This document shows, piece after piece, positions 33,859 to 43,410 of a stretch of 64,000 nt of DNA (position 1 is its first letter; every line of letters begins with the position of its first letter). The notes beneath the pieces are model-generated. The model saw nothing but the letters and a program-made list of their open reading frames with translations. It did no database searches and was not told the DNA's origin. Source of the DNA: Bacillus pseudomycoides DSM 12442 (GTDB taxonomy: Bacteria > Bacillota > Bacilli > Bacillales > Bacillaceae_G); contig NZ_CM000745.1 of assembly GCF_000161455.1 (NCBI RefSeq), positions 1,464,063 to 1,528,062 of the forward strand. Reading direction: 5' to 3'. A program made the translations under genes and the position numbers.

Positions 33859-34536
33859 TTAAGGGGATTTCTTATTTTTTAGGCTAATTGCAAAAGAGCC
33901 TTCAGTTTCTTGTACAGAAGCAAATGCAATGTTTTTTATATCTTCAAATCCTTTTTCTAGTAACTCTTTCCGAAGCCATTTTTCATTTTTATGGATTAAT
34001 TTTAAATTATCGTATTGAATTTGTGCATCAACGATAAGGGCAATTGGTAATCCTGCATATTTTACATCTATATGCATATCTTTTGGAGTGAGAGGAACAA
34101 GCTCTCTTTTTGGTAAAATACTAATGGCGCCATTCGCTTCTAAAATGGCATATTCAATTTCATGTACGCTAGGATATCCTGCTACGCGAAGATTAGATAG
34201 TAACTCAGCAATTGGATATCTACTTTTCTTTAGATTTTCAAAAACAATATCTCCATGTTTAATTAAAATAATGGGGTGACCAAGAATGAAACGATTCAGT
34301 TTATTTAGCAAGCTCAATTTTGTAATCAAGAGATGAAGGCATGTAATCACAATTATACCTACAATAGCTTGCAGAGCGCCATCAACCGGTATAGCTCGAA
34401 AAGCTAAATAAGATAAAAAGATAATCGCCCCGAAATCGTGTGGTGTAAGCTGAGCGAGTGCGGATTTTCCTAGTAGTTTAAGCGAGATAAGAAATAATAA
34501 AAAGAAGAAGGTTATATTACATAAAAAAACAATCAA
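33859..34536 (-). CDS. DUF421 membrane protein (YetF-like)
   Basis: 225 residues. Three N-terminal helices, then two small soluble domains of the DUF421/YetF family (LTPHDFGAIIFLSYLA; later REINGxxK-type element appears as KRELVPLTPKDM). B. cereus-group genomes hold several paralogues, some linked to spores. Molecular role unclear. Single gene. Confidence 0.88.
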   Translation of the reverse strand: MIVFLCNITFFFLLFLISLKLLGKSALAQLTPHDFGAIIFLSYLAFRAIPVDGALQAIVGIIVITCLHLLITKLSLLNKLNRFILGHPIILIKHGDIVFENLKKSRYPIAELLSNLRVAGYPSVHEIEYAILEANGAISILPKRELVPLTPKDMHIDVKYAGLPIALIVDAQIQYDNLKLIHKNEKWLRKELLEKGFEDIKNIAFASVQETEGSFAISLKNKKSP

Positions 34537-34706
34537 TGTTTACACTCCTTAATGCAAAGTTCCCATTATCTTATATATACCTTATCCACTATTCCCTTTA
34601 TTTATTGTAAATATTACTTATCGAGGGTTATTTAGGAAATTAAATCTATACAAATAATGAGAAGAATATTATGATGAGAAAATAGAAAAAATAGGAGTAA
34701 ATGTAA

Positions 34707-35288
34707 ATGATAAAGAAGAAAAAGATGATGAAGTATAGTTTAGTTGTGATAATGATTATAGTAGGTTATATAGGATTTTTACAATATAACATTTATAAGC
34801 ATGGTCATATGGAAGCACCGAACGATGCAGACTACATGATTCTTTTAGGAGCAAAGGTGAAAGGAACAGAGCCTTCTTATTCTTTACAATATCGTATTGA
34901 TAAAGCAGCGGAATATTTAAAAACACATGAACAAACGATTGTTATTGTATCCGGTGGTAAAGGAAAAGGAGAAGATATTTCAGAAGCACGGGCTATGAAA
35001 AAAGGATTAATGACACAAAGTATTGCAGAACAAAGAATTATAATGGAAGATCGTTCTACAAATACAGATGAAAATATTGAATTCTCAAAGTCTCTTATTC
35101 CAGCAAATAAGAAAAAAGGGATGATTGTTACAAATGATTTTCATATGTTTCGGGCCAAAAAAATTGCTGAAAAACAAGGGTTGAAGGTAAATGGACTTCC
35201 TGCGAAAACACCTAAATCGATTATTATTCAGTCAAATGTGAGGGAATATTTTGCGATTACACAGTATTGGCTAACGAATCGTATATAG
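34707..35288 (+). CDS. YdcF/SanA-family (DUF218) protein
   Basis: 193 residues with one N-terminal membrane helix (about 9-24) and a DUF218 domain outside the cell. Motifs: DYMILLGAKVKGTEPS, IVSGGKGKGEDISEA, and EDRSTNTDENI. E. coli SanA is implicated in envelope barrier function; enzymatic activity is unknown. Ribosome site AATAGGAG before the ATG. Confidence 0.88.
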   Translation: MIKKKKMMKYSLVVIMIIVGYIGFLQYNIYKHGHMEAPNDADYMILLGAKVKGTEPSYSLQYRIDKAAEYLKTHEQTIVIVSGGKGKGEDISEARAMKKGLMTQSIAEQRIIMEDRSTNTDENIEFSKSLIPANKKKGMIVTNDFHMFRAKKIAEKQGLKVNGLPAKTPKSIIIQSNVREYFAITQYWLTNRI

Positions 35289-35400
35289 TAATAAATCTTA
35301 CAAAAATGTAATCTGATTGAAAGGTAAAACGATAGTTCCTAAAGTAGTGAAGTGCCATAATAAAGGTAACAAAAACAACGAAACTTTAGGAGTGAATCGT

Positions 35401-35718
35401 ATGAAAGGCAATAATATTTTATCTTCACTTTGTTATTTTAGTATTTTCTTTGCACCGTTTCTATTCCCAATCATCGTCTACTTTATTGCAGAAGATGATG
35501 TGAAATATCATGCGAAAAAGGCATTTTGGACACACATTTTCCCATATGCAATTTTATTTGGTGGATTGGCATTTTCAGGTGTATTCGGTTTAAGTTTTGG
35601 AGAATCCGCAAGTGTTGGAATCGGAATGATTGTAACCTATGTAACTTTTACAATTGTAGGTATTTATTACTTTGTTTGGAATATTGTTAAAGGTGTTAAA
35701 GTACTGAGAGCAGCTTAA
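35401..35718 (+). CDS. DUF4870-like membrane protein
   Basis: 105 residues from ATG 35401 with TTTAGGAGTG before it. Three membrane helices (about 8-30, 44-64, 72-98). The stretch FPIIVYFIAEDDVKYHAKKAF is typical of DUF4870 (Tic20-like). Function unknown. A terminator follows. Confidence 0.8.
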   Translation: MKGNNILSSLCYFSIFFAPFLFPIIVYFIAEDDVKYHAKKAFWTHIFPYAILFGGLAFSGVFGLSFGESASVGIGMIVTYVTFTIVGIYYFVWNIVKGVKVLRAA

Positions 35719-35740
35719 ACGATTTATTTTTTCAAGAATG

Positions 35741-35776
35741 AAAGAGGACGAATGGTTAAAAATTCGTTCTCTTTTT
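35741..35776 (+). terminator. Terminator after the DUF4870-like gene
   Basis: AAAGAGgACGAAT / ATTCGTTCTCTTTTT hairpin. Confidence 0.85.
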
Positions 35777-35915
35777 GTATAGGTTTGAAGGGTTCTGCTT
35801 TAATTGAGGTGAAAAAAGAGCATATTATATAGAAGTTTTTAGATGGGCATAAAAGTTGTGATAAATGAAAAGGATATGTTAATTTTTCAGTAATAAGAAA
35901 TAAGGAGGCTTTACT

Positions 35916-36650
35916 ATGAATGAGATGATACATAAAATGGAGCAACATACATCAGTTCGGAAATATAAACAAGAACCAATTCCTAAGAATATAGTGGAAA
36001 GAATGGTGCAAGCAGCGCAGTATGCAGCATCATCACATTTTGTTCAGGCGTATTCAGTTATGTACGTTACAGATGAAAATTTAAAGGTGCAATTGGCAGA
36101 GTTATCAGGTAATCGTCATGTGAAAGATTGCGCGGCATTTTTTGTTTGCTGTGCAGATTTAAAGCGCTTAGAAACAGCATGTGAGAAACATGGAACAGAG
36201 ATTAAACATGATGGTGCAGAGGACTTTATTGTAGCTACAGTAGATGCATCCTTATTTGCACAAAACTTAGCGCTCGCTGCAGAATCACTAGGATATGGCA
36301 TTTGTTATATTGGAGGAATCAGGAATAATCCAGAAGAAGTGAGTGAACTGCTCCATTTACCAGATAAAGTATACCCGGTATTTGGGATGACAGTTGGAGT
36401 ACCTGATGAAAGTCATGCAGTGAAACCGCGTTTGCCAGTTAAAGCGATTTTACATGAAAACGTATATGACGAAAATAAATATGATGAATTACTAGAGGAA
36501 TATGACCGTACGACTAATGAATATTATAAGGGAAGATCTACAAATCAAAAGGATGTAACATGGACAGGATCAATGAGTGCTTTTATGTCAAAAGAGAAAA
36601 GAATGCATATGAAGGAGTTTTTGAGTAAAAAAGGGTTTAATAGAAGATAA
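35916..36650 (+). CDS. NADPH-dependent nitro/flavin reductase (NfrA-like)
   Basis: 244 residues of the nitroreductase family. N-terminal TSVRKYKQEPIP is the FMN-phosphate contact; LALAAESLGYGICYIGGIRNN is the second FMN region. NfrA-type enzymes reduce FMN or nitro compounds with NADPH and respond to thiol or heat stress in Bacillus. Ribosome site AAATAAGGAGG. Single gene followed by a terminator. Confidence 0.9.
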   Translation: MNEMIHKMEQHTSVRKYKQEPIPKNIVERMVQAAQYAASSHFVQAYSVMYVTDENLKVQLAELSGNRHVKDCAAFFVCCADLKRLETACEKHGTEIKHDGAEDFIVATVDASLFAQNLALAAESLGYGICYIGGIRNNPEEVSELLHLPDKVYPVFGMTVGVPDESHAVKPRLPVKAILHENVYDENKYDELLEEYDRTTNEYYKGRSTNQKDVTWTGSMSAFMSKEKRMHMKEFLSKKGFNRR

Positions 36651-36655
36651 GGTAA

Positions 36656-36685
36656 AAACAAATCTGCATTAGCAGGTTTGTTTTT
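36656..36685 (+). terminator. Terminator after the nitroreductase gene
   Basis: AAACAAATCTGC / GCAGGTTTGTTTTT with loop ATTA. It rules out the earlier in-frame start of the following gene. Confidence 0.9.
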
Positions 36686-36749
36686 AGAAGGAGAAGTTTT
36701 TTTACTTTCGAATATGTATAAGTGTGTCGAAAGTAAAGGGGCTGATGAA

Positions 36750-37334
36750 ATGAAAAAAGCATTGTTTTTTCTATTTGATGGATTTGCAGAATTTGAAGTG
36801 AATCTAGCGAGTTTATTTTTAAAGAGTAAGGGATTTGAAATTGTCACAGCAAGTGTAGATAATGCGACTGTTACAGGAGAAGGAGGTTTCCAGTGTAAAC
36901 CGCATATTTCCATAGATGGCATAATTGCAAAAGAGTATGAGATTTTAATTGTCCCCGGCGGAGAGATCTTTCATCATCTAGAAAATCCTAAGTTATTATC
37001 GCTTGCCCGGGAGATAAATGAACAAAATAAATGGTTAGCTGCTATTTGTGCAGGAACCGCTTTATTACAAGCAGCTGATGTGTTGCAAAATAAAAGATTT
37101 TCAACTTCTTTAACACCAGAAGTGGAGAGTCTAGCACATCTCCATGAGTGGAAGTATAAACAAAGTACAGATGTAACAGTGGATGGGAAAATCATTACAG
37201 CAGTTGGCTCTGCTTATGTCGAGTTTGCAGTTGAAATCATTAAACAACTCAATTTGTTTGATGAGGGAGAAGAGAAAGAAACACTCCTGTATTTTAAAAA
37301 CATAAAAGAATTAAGTAATAAGACCTTAGCGTAG
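36750..37334 (+). CDS. DJ-1/PfpI-family protein
   Basis: 194 residues from ATG 36750 with AAAGGGGCTG before it. Class I glutamine-amidotransferase-like fold: FDGFAEFE near residue 10 (the conserved Glu) and the nucleophile elbow AAICAGTALLQAA with its Cys. Members act as glyoxalases, proteases or chaperones; the role here is open. A hairpin covers its stop codon. Confidence 0.88.
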   Translation: MKKALFFLFDGFAEFEVNLASLFLKSKGFEIVTASVDNATVTGEGGFQCKPHISIDGIIAKEYEILIVPGGEIFHHLENPKLLSLAREINEQNKWLAAICAGTALLQAADVLQNKRFSTSLTPEVESLAHLHEWKYKQSTDVTVDGKIITAVGSAYVEFAVEIIKQLNLFDEGEEKETLLYFKNIKELSNKTLA

Positions 37335-37350
37335 CTGAGGTCTTATTTTA
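37318..37350 (+). terminator. Terminator overlapping the DJ-1 gene stop
   Basis: AAGACCTTAGC / GCTGAGGTCTTATTTTA hairpin with loop GTA. Confidence 0.8.
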
Positions 37351-37466
37351 TGAAAATATTTCTAATTTTTCATTGACGTTTACATTGTAAGTTGTTAATA
37401 TACTGAATAATTTTGCAAAATTATAAAATTGATTCGATAGAAATCGAATCAAAGAGAGGGGAATTT

Positions 37467-38438
37467 ATGTTGCGAGTTACATCATGGTTTGAACGACATG
37501 TCAAAGTTGTATATTCACCATTTCGCGAAATGTTATTAAGCTTACATGTTTTATCTAATCCTACCCATCATGTAAAACGATTAGAGTGGGCAGAAAATGT
37601 ATTAAATCAGATGGATCAGGAGGAAAAAGAAATATTATATGAGATTAATGAGAAAAGCGATGACTGGTTACATTTTATAGATTGGTGCTCTGAGTTTCAG
37701 GCTGAAGTCTATGTTGAAGAAGGGATTGAAAAATTACGAGTCACGGATACAAAAGGCTTTCAATCATTTTTTCCTAAGCTAGAGAAAGAATTAGTTTGTA
37801 ATTTTTTATATCAATATCATCAGCGCTATTTTGCACGAGAGTTATTTCAAATAGAACCATGGCTAGAACGATCTGTATATGATGTGAAAGAAACAATCAA
37901 ACAAAACCCGTTGTCCCTTTCTAAAAATTTGCATCCGAGATTTTTAATTGATGAAAAGGAAATAACCTTTTTAAAAGCCCGTACTTGGCAATATCGTTAT
38001 GAGGATTTATCAGCAATTACATTATATCCATCAACTTTTGTCGCACCTCATTTACTAATAGATAATCTTATTTCTACTCATATAAAAGTCTATTATGAGG
38101 TGGAAATCGCATCGTCGTATACAGATGAAGTACCAAAGGATCTTTTGCGAATTCTACAAGCGATATCAGATGAAACGAGATTAAAAATGCTAAGAGATTT
38201 ATCCTTTCAATCTTTTTGTACACAGCAATTAACAGAGCGGTATAGTCTTACAAAATCAACGGTTTCCAATCATTTAAAAATGTTAGAGTCTACAGGTCTT
38301 ATACAAAAGGAACGAAAAGGTTATTACGTATTTTATAAAACAAATCGAGAACGATTAGAACAAATTCGTGTTGATTTAGATCAATTTATGGATTTCCCAA
38401 TTGTTCAAAAATTAGGGGAGGGGAGAACATGTGGCTAA
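37467..38438 (+). CDS. ArsR-type regulator with DUF5937-like N-terminal domain
   Basis: 323 residues from ATG 37467 behind AGAGAGGGG. The first 230 residues form a domain seen with ArsR-type HTH proteins (likely DUF5937). The last 85 are a winged helix: ILQAISDETRLKMLRDL and LTKSTVSNHLKMLESTGL. No metal-binding Cys pattern, so not a metal sensor by sequence. Its stop overlaps the next gene by ten bases, so it heads an operon with an ABC-2 exporter, which it probably controls. Confidence 0.82.
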   Translation: MLRVTSWFERHVKVVYSPFREMLLSLHVLSNPTHHVKRLEWAENVLNQMDQEEKEILYEINEKSDDWLHFIDWCSEFQAEVYVEEGIEKLRVTDTKGFQSFFPKLEKELVCNFLYQYHQRYFARELFQIEPWLERSVYDVKETIKQNPLSLSKNLHPRFLIDEKEITFLKARTWQYRYEDLSAITLYPSTFVAPHLLIDNLISTHIKVYYEVEIASSYTDEVPKDLLRILQAISDETRLKMLRDLSFQSFCTQQLTERYSLTKSTVSNHLKMLESTGLIQKERKGYYVFYKTNRERLEQIRVDLDQFMDFPIVQKLGEGRTCG

Positions 38439-39238
38439 CGTTTATGGCTACATTTCGTCGTGATTTCTATACGATGCGTAGAGCGTACCCATGGTCATTT
38501 TTTTTAGGGCATATTTTAACTGGTGTATATATCGTATTGTTTGCTTATCTAACATATCATTTTATGTTTCAAGGAAAGTTAGATGCTAATTTTGCAAAGT
38601 TAGGGAAGACGGATGATTATCTTTCGTACGTTATATTAGGAGCTGTTTTTTATTCATTTTCTGTTTCTCTATTAATGATTGTGAGCCGAACATTGATAAC
38701 CGAACTGCGTGAAGGGACGCTGGATGTTTTGTTATTAACGCCATCATCTCGGCAAGGTTATTTTCTAGGAGCAGCTGCGCAAGGGATATTGCGTGTGGGA
38801 CTTGAATTTATCACGATTTTTATTTTTGGTTTGTTTTTTGGATTACAGTTTCGAGAAATAAATATGATACCAGTGGTATTTTTATTAATTATTTTCTTTT
38901 TTGCTATATTCGCTCAAGCACTAGTGTTGGGGGCTTTTATGCTCTATTTTCGTGATACATATTTAACACAAAATACATTGTTTATTTTTATGAGCCTTGT
39001 CAGTGGTGTGTTTTTTCCAGTAGGTTATCTTCCTACATTTTTACAGCCTATGAGTGTATTGATGCCGCTCTCACATGGTTTATCAGCATTTCGATTGTGC
39101 ATGATTGAAGGTGGGAATTTAGCTTCCATACAAATTGAACTTATGTGGTTATTGGGATTAGGAGTTGCGTATTTTATTGCGGGTGTATATGCGATGAAAC
39201 GAATGGAAAAGTATGTGATTGAAAAACATTTTGCATAG
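38429..39238 (+). CDS. ABC-2 type permease
   Basis: 269 residues, six helices. Contains ELREGTLDVLLLTPSSRQGYF, the ABC-2 cytoplasmic loop. Overlaps the regulator gene and precedes the ATPase gene by 11 bases. With the second permease it would make a heterodimeric membrane part of an exporter. Substrate unknown. Confidence 0.88.
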   Translation: MWLTFMATFRRDFYTMRRAYPWSFFLGHILTGVYIVLFAYLTYHFMFQGKLDANFAKLGKTDDYLSYVILGAVFYSFSVSLLMIVSRTLITELREGTLDVLLLTPSSRQGYFLGAAAQGILRVGLEFITIFIFGLFFGLQFREINMIPVVFLLIIFFFAIFAQALVLGAFMLYFRDTYLTQNTLFIFMSLVSGVFFPVGYLPTFLQPMSVLMPLSHGLSAFRLCMIEGGNLASIQIELMWLLGLGVAYFIAGVYAMKRMEKYVIEKHFA

Positions 39239-39249
39239 GAGGGCTTATT

Positions 39250-40233
39250 ATGATACAAGCAAAACAACTTGTAAAGCGGTATGAGTTAAAAGAGAAAGTA
39301 GGTTTTTTTCGTAAAAAAAGAAGAGTAGTTGAAGCAGTAAATGGACTAGATTTAACAATTCAAAAAGGAGAGATTGTAGGATTGCTAGGTGTGAACGGGG
39401 CTGGGAAGACAACAACGATTAAAATGTTAGCAACGCTTCTTGAACCAACTTCGGGTGCTATTGAAATTGATGGTATAGACAGCACAAAGCAAGATTTACT
39501 TGTAAAGAAAAAGATCAATATGATTGCAGGTGGTGAACGCATGTTGTATTGGCGTTTAACAGGTAAAGAAAACTTGCAGTATTTTGGAAGTTTGTATGGA
39601 TTAAAAGGAGCCGAATTAGAGGAACGTATTCAGTTTCTCCTTGGTCAAGTAGAGCTCAAAGAAGCTGCTAATACACCTGTAGAACGATATTCAAAGGGAA
39701 TGAAGCAGCGTTTGCAAATCGCAAGAGGTCTTATTAATGATCCAGATTATTTATTTCTTGATGAACCAACATTAGGACTTGATGCACCTGTAGCGAAAAA
39801 GCTGAGAGAAATGGTATATCGATTGGCGAAGGAACAAAATAAGGGTATTTTGTTAACGAGCCATTATCTTGAAGAAGTAGAGGAACTTTGTGATCACCTT
39901 TATATTATTGAAAAAGGACGACTTCTTTATGAAGGAACTCCCGATAAAATTATCCAGTCTATTGTCCGTGAATATCGTTTAGAAATTGTGATTCCTGAAA
40001 TGAAGAATGAAACGATAGAACGATTAGAGTATTCTTTAGGGCTGAAGGAAATTCAATATGAAAAAGAACATATGGGTGAACATATACGATATGAACTAAA
40101 GGCATCTTTTGATATGACAACAACGGTTTTATCATTATTAACCAAATATCAAATTCGTATATTACAGTTAGAAACACATAAAGCAAGATTGGAAGATGCA
40201 ATATTACAAATTGCAAATGAGGTGAGTGCGTGA
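39250..40233 (+). CDS. ABC transporter ATP-binding protein
   Basis: 327 residues. Walker A GVNGAGKTTT near residue 51, signature YSKGMKQRL, Walker B YLFLDEPTLGLD, and switch His in LLTSHYLEEVEEL. About 100 extra C-terminal residues, as in ABC-2/Nat-type exporters. It overlaps the following permease by four bases. Confidence 0.93.
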   Translation: MIQAKQLVKRYELKEKVGFFRKKRRVVEAVNGLDLTIQKGEIVGLLGVNGAGKTTTIKMLATLLEPTSGAIEIDGIDSTKQDLLVKKKINMIAGGERMLYWRLTGKENLQYFGSLYGLKGAELEERIQFLLGQVELKEAANTPVERYSKGMKQRLQIARGLINDPDYLFLDEPTLGLDAPVAKKLREMVYRLAKEQNKGILLTSHYLEEVEELCDHLYIIEKGRLLYEGTPDKIIQSIVREYRLEIVIPEMKNETIERLEYSLGLKEIQYEKEHMGEHIRYELKASFDMTTTVLSLLTKYQIRILQLETHKARLEDAILQIANEVSA

Positions 40234-41033
40234 ATATGTTTTTTGCAGAATGGAAAAAAAGTCACCGCAATCATTTTCATAGTAAGATGGTTTATTTTTC
40301 TTTATTCATTTGGCCGGTTTTATTATTTGCAACGGCTTATTTTTCGGTGAAGCCATTTGATACTTCAAATACTAGCCCGCTTGCAAAATGGATGGATCCA
40401 AAACAAATTAGTTTTTTTCTCATTACAGGTTATATTGGATATGTTTTCTTTTGGAGCCTTGTTCAATCGGCATGGCAAATGTCATGGGAACGCCAAAATG
40501 GAACACTGGAACTTATATTTTTAACACCAGCATCGCGTGTATGGATGATGTATTGCCGGGCAGGAGCAAATTTAATAGAAGGAGTATGGATGTTTACGAT
40601 GTTTTCGATTCTCATCGCATTGTTTCTGAATGACACACCGATACCACCAGTTGAAAATATTGTATTTGCTTTTATGATTTTATGTATTTCGGCTGTTGTG
40701 TGGGGGGGTTGCTTAAATACGATTTTTTTATTTTCACGAGATGCTAGTATTCTATTTACAATATTAGAAGAACCGATGCAATTTTTTGCGGGTGTACGCA
40801 TTCCCATTGTTGTATTACCACTATGGGGCAAAGTACTAGCAGCTTTGTTTCCATTAACGTATGTACTTCAAATTTTCCGTTCATTATTAATGGAAGGAAA
40901 AAGTATTATAAATGTATTTCCAGAGTTAGGTTTATTAGCTAGCTTATTAATCATTTTAATTGGAATATCGTATGTGCTTGTTCGAAAAGCAGAAAAGCAT
41001 GCGAAACGAACAGGAAATATGGTTTTATTTTAA
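40230..41033 (+). CDS. ABC-2 type permease
   Basis: 267 residues from a GTG start overlapping the ATPase gene stop. Six helices; the loop SWERQNGTLELIFLTPASRVW parallels the first permease. Completes the exporter. Confidence 0.88.
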   Translation: MNMFFAEWKKSHRNHFHSKMVYFSLFIWPVLLFATAYFSVKPFDTSNTSPLAKWMDPKQISFFLITGYIGYVFFWSLVQSAWQMSWERQNGTLELIFLTPASRVWMMYCRAGANLIEGVWMFTMFSILIALFLNDTPIPPVENIVFAFMILCISAVVWGGCLNTIFLFSRDASILFTILEEPMQFFAGVRIPIVVLPLWGKVLAALFPLTYVLQIFRSLLMEGKSIINVFPELGLLASLLIILIGISYVLVRKAEKHAKRTGNMVLF

Positions 41034-41050
41034 GGAATGGGGAGAGAGAA

Positions 41051-41479
41051 ATGGGAATATTTCAAGGTGCAGCGGCATTATGTAAAAATAATGATGGGAA
41101 ATTGTTAATGGTATTGCAAGGGCGCCCAGATGTAAAAGAAGCAGAACTAAAATGGTCTATTCCATCTGGTGGGAAATTGGAAGAGGAAACATTTGAGGAG
41201 TGTTGTATACGAGAAGTGAAAGAGGAAACGGGATATGATGTACGTGTCATTAAAAGTATGTACGAAAAGAAGGGGAATAGTAATGGATATGATGTTCACA
41301 TTGTGTATTATGAGGTAGAAGTAATTGGAGGAAATAAAGAAATATGCGATCCAGATGGATTAATTTATGAAGTGGCTTGGAAAAGCAGTGAAGAAATAGC
41401 AGGTATTACCCTTTCTTTTCTAGAAGATAGAAAGTTATTGCAGGGATTCATAGATTGTACAGCAGGTGATGAAACCTAA
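41051..41479 (+). CDS. Nudix hydrolase
   Basis: 142 residues. The Nudix box GGKLEEETFEECCIREVKEE is complete. It hydrolyses a nucleoside diphosphate linked to another group; substrate unknown. Starts 17 bases after the ABC operon and may be co-transcribed with it. Ribosome site GGGGAGAG. Confidence 0.9.
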   Translation: MGIFQGAAALCKNNDGKLLMVLQGRPDVKEAELKWSIPSGGKLEEETFEECCIREVKEETGYDVRVIKSMYEKKGNSNGYDVHIVYYEVEVIGGNKEICDPDGLIYEVAWKSSEEIAGITLSFLEDRKLLQGFIDCTAGDET

Positions 41480-41510
41480 GCGCTGATACACATGAAAGGA
41501 AAGAAAAAAG

Positions 41511-42332
41511 ATGATATACGAATTGCAGAAAGACCAGTTTATGAATTGCAAACATCTTCTACAAAAGGAAAGGCATATAGAAGTGCAAGCTATCATTGAA
41601 GGGAATAATTCGGGCCGTATATTTGTTGACAATGCGAGCGAACCACGGTCTGGTTTAGTTTGGCTTGGAAATTTAGATGGTTTTGTATTTATTGGTGAGG
41701 CAAATAACAAAATGTTTAACCTTGAAATAAAAAAGGTTTTAAGGGAACAAATTGCACAAGAAGCAGCCTGTTTGGACTTGAAGTGGTTTGAAGGATTTGG
41801 TCATCAAGTAGGGTGGGATCGTACAATTAGAGAAATATTATGTGAACAATCATACGAGGAATCCAATCAAAAAGTATACAAATTATATGAAAGTGCGTAC
41901 AAAACATATAATGAACCAATCATTGATGAGGTATATACGGTATTAAAAGTAACGAAGGAAAATCTTGTGACATACTCTTTGCTCAAGCAATCATTTTTCG
42001 TTTCACAAATTACATCATTTTGGAATTCGATGGAATCATTTTTTGAAAAAGGAATTGGGTATGTGATTTTGCATGAGGATCAAGTGGTGAGTCTTTGTTT
42101 TTCAGGATTTGTAAGTGGGAATATGCATGCGGTAAATATCGAGACAATTTTGGAACATAGAGGGAAGAATCTTGCCAAGAAAGTCGCACATATATTTGTT
42201 CAAGAATGTTTCAAACAAGGGTATGTGCCCTATTGGGACTGTATGGAAGTGAATAAACCTTCAATTGCTATAGCAGAGAGCCTAGGGTTTACAAACATTT
42301 TTGATTATATTGTATACGAGTATCAATTTTAA
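41511..42332 (+). CDS. GNAT-family acetyltransferase (GNAT_acetyltran type)
   Basis: 273 residues. The C-terminal half is a GNAT domain with the CoA loop EHRGKNLAKKVAH near residue 217 and YWDCMEVNKPSIAIAESLGF. The N-terminal half is the extra domain of the zwittermicin-resistance-like acetyltransferases. Substrate unknown. 31 bases after the Nudix gene. Confidence 0.82.
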   Translation: MIYELQKDQFMNCKHLLQKERHIEVQAIIEGNNSGRIFVDNASEPRSGLVWLGNLDGFVFIGEANNKMFNLEIKKVLREQIAQEAACLDLKWFEGFGHQVGWDRTIREILCEQSYEESNQKVYKLYESAYKTYNEPIIDEVYTVLKVTKENLVTYSLLKQSFFVSQITSFWNSMESFFEKGIGYVILHEDQVVSLCFSGFVSGNMHAVNIETILEHRGKNLAKKVAHIFVQECFKQGYVPYWDCMEVNKPSIAIAESLGFTNIFDYIVYEYQF

Positions 42333-42461
42333 TTTGACTAAAGAAAATAAGAAATACCTCAAGGGAAAAGAATGTATTTGTTCTTTTTCTGCTTGGTATA
42401 TTTTTTTCAATATATTTGTAATTGCAGTGGGTGTACTTTTAACTTTGAAATATTTGATGTA

Positions 42462-42492
42462 GAAAAGCGACTTGTAAAAGTCGCTTTTCTTT
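42462..42492. terminator. Terminator downstream of the acetyltransferase gene
   Basis: GAAAAGCGACTT / AAGTCGCTTTTC with loop GTAA and T-rich tail. Confidence 0.8.
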
Positions 42493-42611
42493 ATAAATGT
42501 GTAATGCCAAAATGATGGGAGAAACACTATTAATAAAAAAGCCTTCACATTAATTATTTGAGCAATCATATTGCCCAGTGAGGTACCGATGATATCTAGT
42601 TATTAAATCAT

Positions 42612-43076
42612 CTACAAATAGGATCGTGATAGTGTAGTCCACTCTTCTAAAGAAAGTTTTTCTGTAATATGTTTTAGTTCATCTGGAACATTAACAAAAC
42701 TAATAAACTCAATACTATTATCATCTGGATCTTTAAAATAGACAGAAGCATTGCCTTGGTTAGGGCGAACAAAAGGTCCAATGGTAGTTCGATTACTAAA
42801 TGGAACGGGCGTAATATTTCGGTCTTTCAGCCACTTAATAGATGTATGAAGAAACTCGAAGTCTACTTGAAACGCAATATGGCGAAGGGAAGGATGATAC
42901 GGCGTTTTATATTCTTCTCCTTCCCAAAGTCCGAGCCAACTTTGTTCTTCTACAATCCAAAAGAAGGCAGTATCCTCATATCTTTTATATAGTTTTAATC
43001 CCAATGATTCATAGAATGGTATGGATCTTTCTAGGCTGCGAACGGGTAGATGTGATTCGTATAATCCTTTGATCAT
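42612..43076 (-). CDS. VOC (glyoxalase-fold) family protein
   Basis: 154 residues with two beta-alpha-beta-beta-beta units. ESHLPVRSLERSIPFYESLGLKL opens the first; RHIAFQVDFEFL and YFKDPDDNSIEFISF carry likely metal ligands. Could be a fosfomycin-resistance-like or dioxygenase-like protein; not assignable. Ribosome site AGAGGAGG. Confidence 0.85.
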   Translation of the reverse strand: MIKGLYESHLPVRSLERSIPFYESLGLKLYKRYEDTAFFWIVEEQSWLGLWEGEEYKTPYHPSLRHIAFQVDFEFLHTSIKWLKDRNITPVPFSNRTTIGPFVRPNQGNASVYFKDPDDNSIEFISFVNVPDELKHITEKLSLEEWTTLSRSYL

Positions 43077-43151
43077 AAATAATCCTCCTCTTTAGATAAT
43101 ATATTGTTCTTATTTGTAATTGTAATCTATGTCCTTCTTGGTTAAATCAAT

Positions 43152-43205
43152 AAAAAGAATGGAGAATGATTCATACAAAAGTATGAAATATTCTCCATTC
43201 TTTTT
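43152..43205. terminator. Long bidirectional terminator
   Basis: AAAAAGAATGGAGAAT ... TTCATAC / GTATGAA ... ATTCTCCATTCTTTTT, with A and T runs at both ends. The remaining gap to 43410 is very AT-rich and contains no feature I can support beyond a likely promoter. Confidence 0.85.
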
Positions 43206-43410
43206 ATTTTATATTACAAAAAGTATACATTAATCTGTTTAATATCTCAAAAATGTATTTAAAGTTACTTTTAAATGAATATATTTTCTATAAAGTTAAA
43301 AATATTACGATTTCATTACAAAAAATTATTGATTATATTTGTATATGATAATATAATTCTCTTTGTGGAAATAAAAACTAAAATTATTCATTATTTGGTG
43401 GATATGGAAA

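Noticed and set aside
42282..42569. Minus-strand 95-residue frame downstream of the acetyltransferase
   Set aside because: AT-rich low-complexity sequence crossing a terminator and the end of the real gene; no ribosome site.
43206..43410. PlcR box upstream of the secreted repeat protein
   Set aside because: No TATGNANNNNTNCATA match was found by eye in the upstream region.
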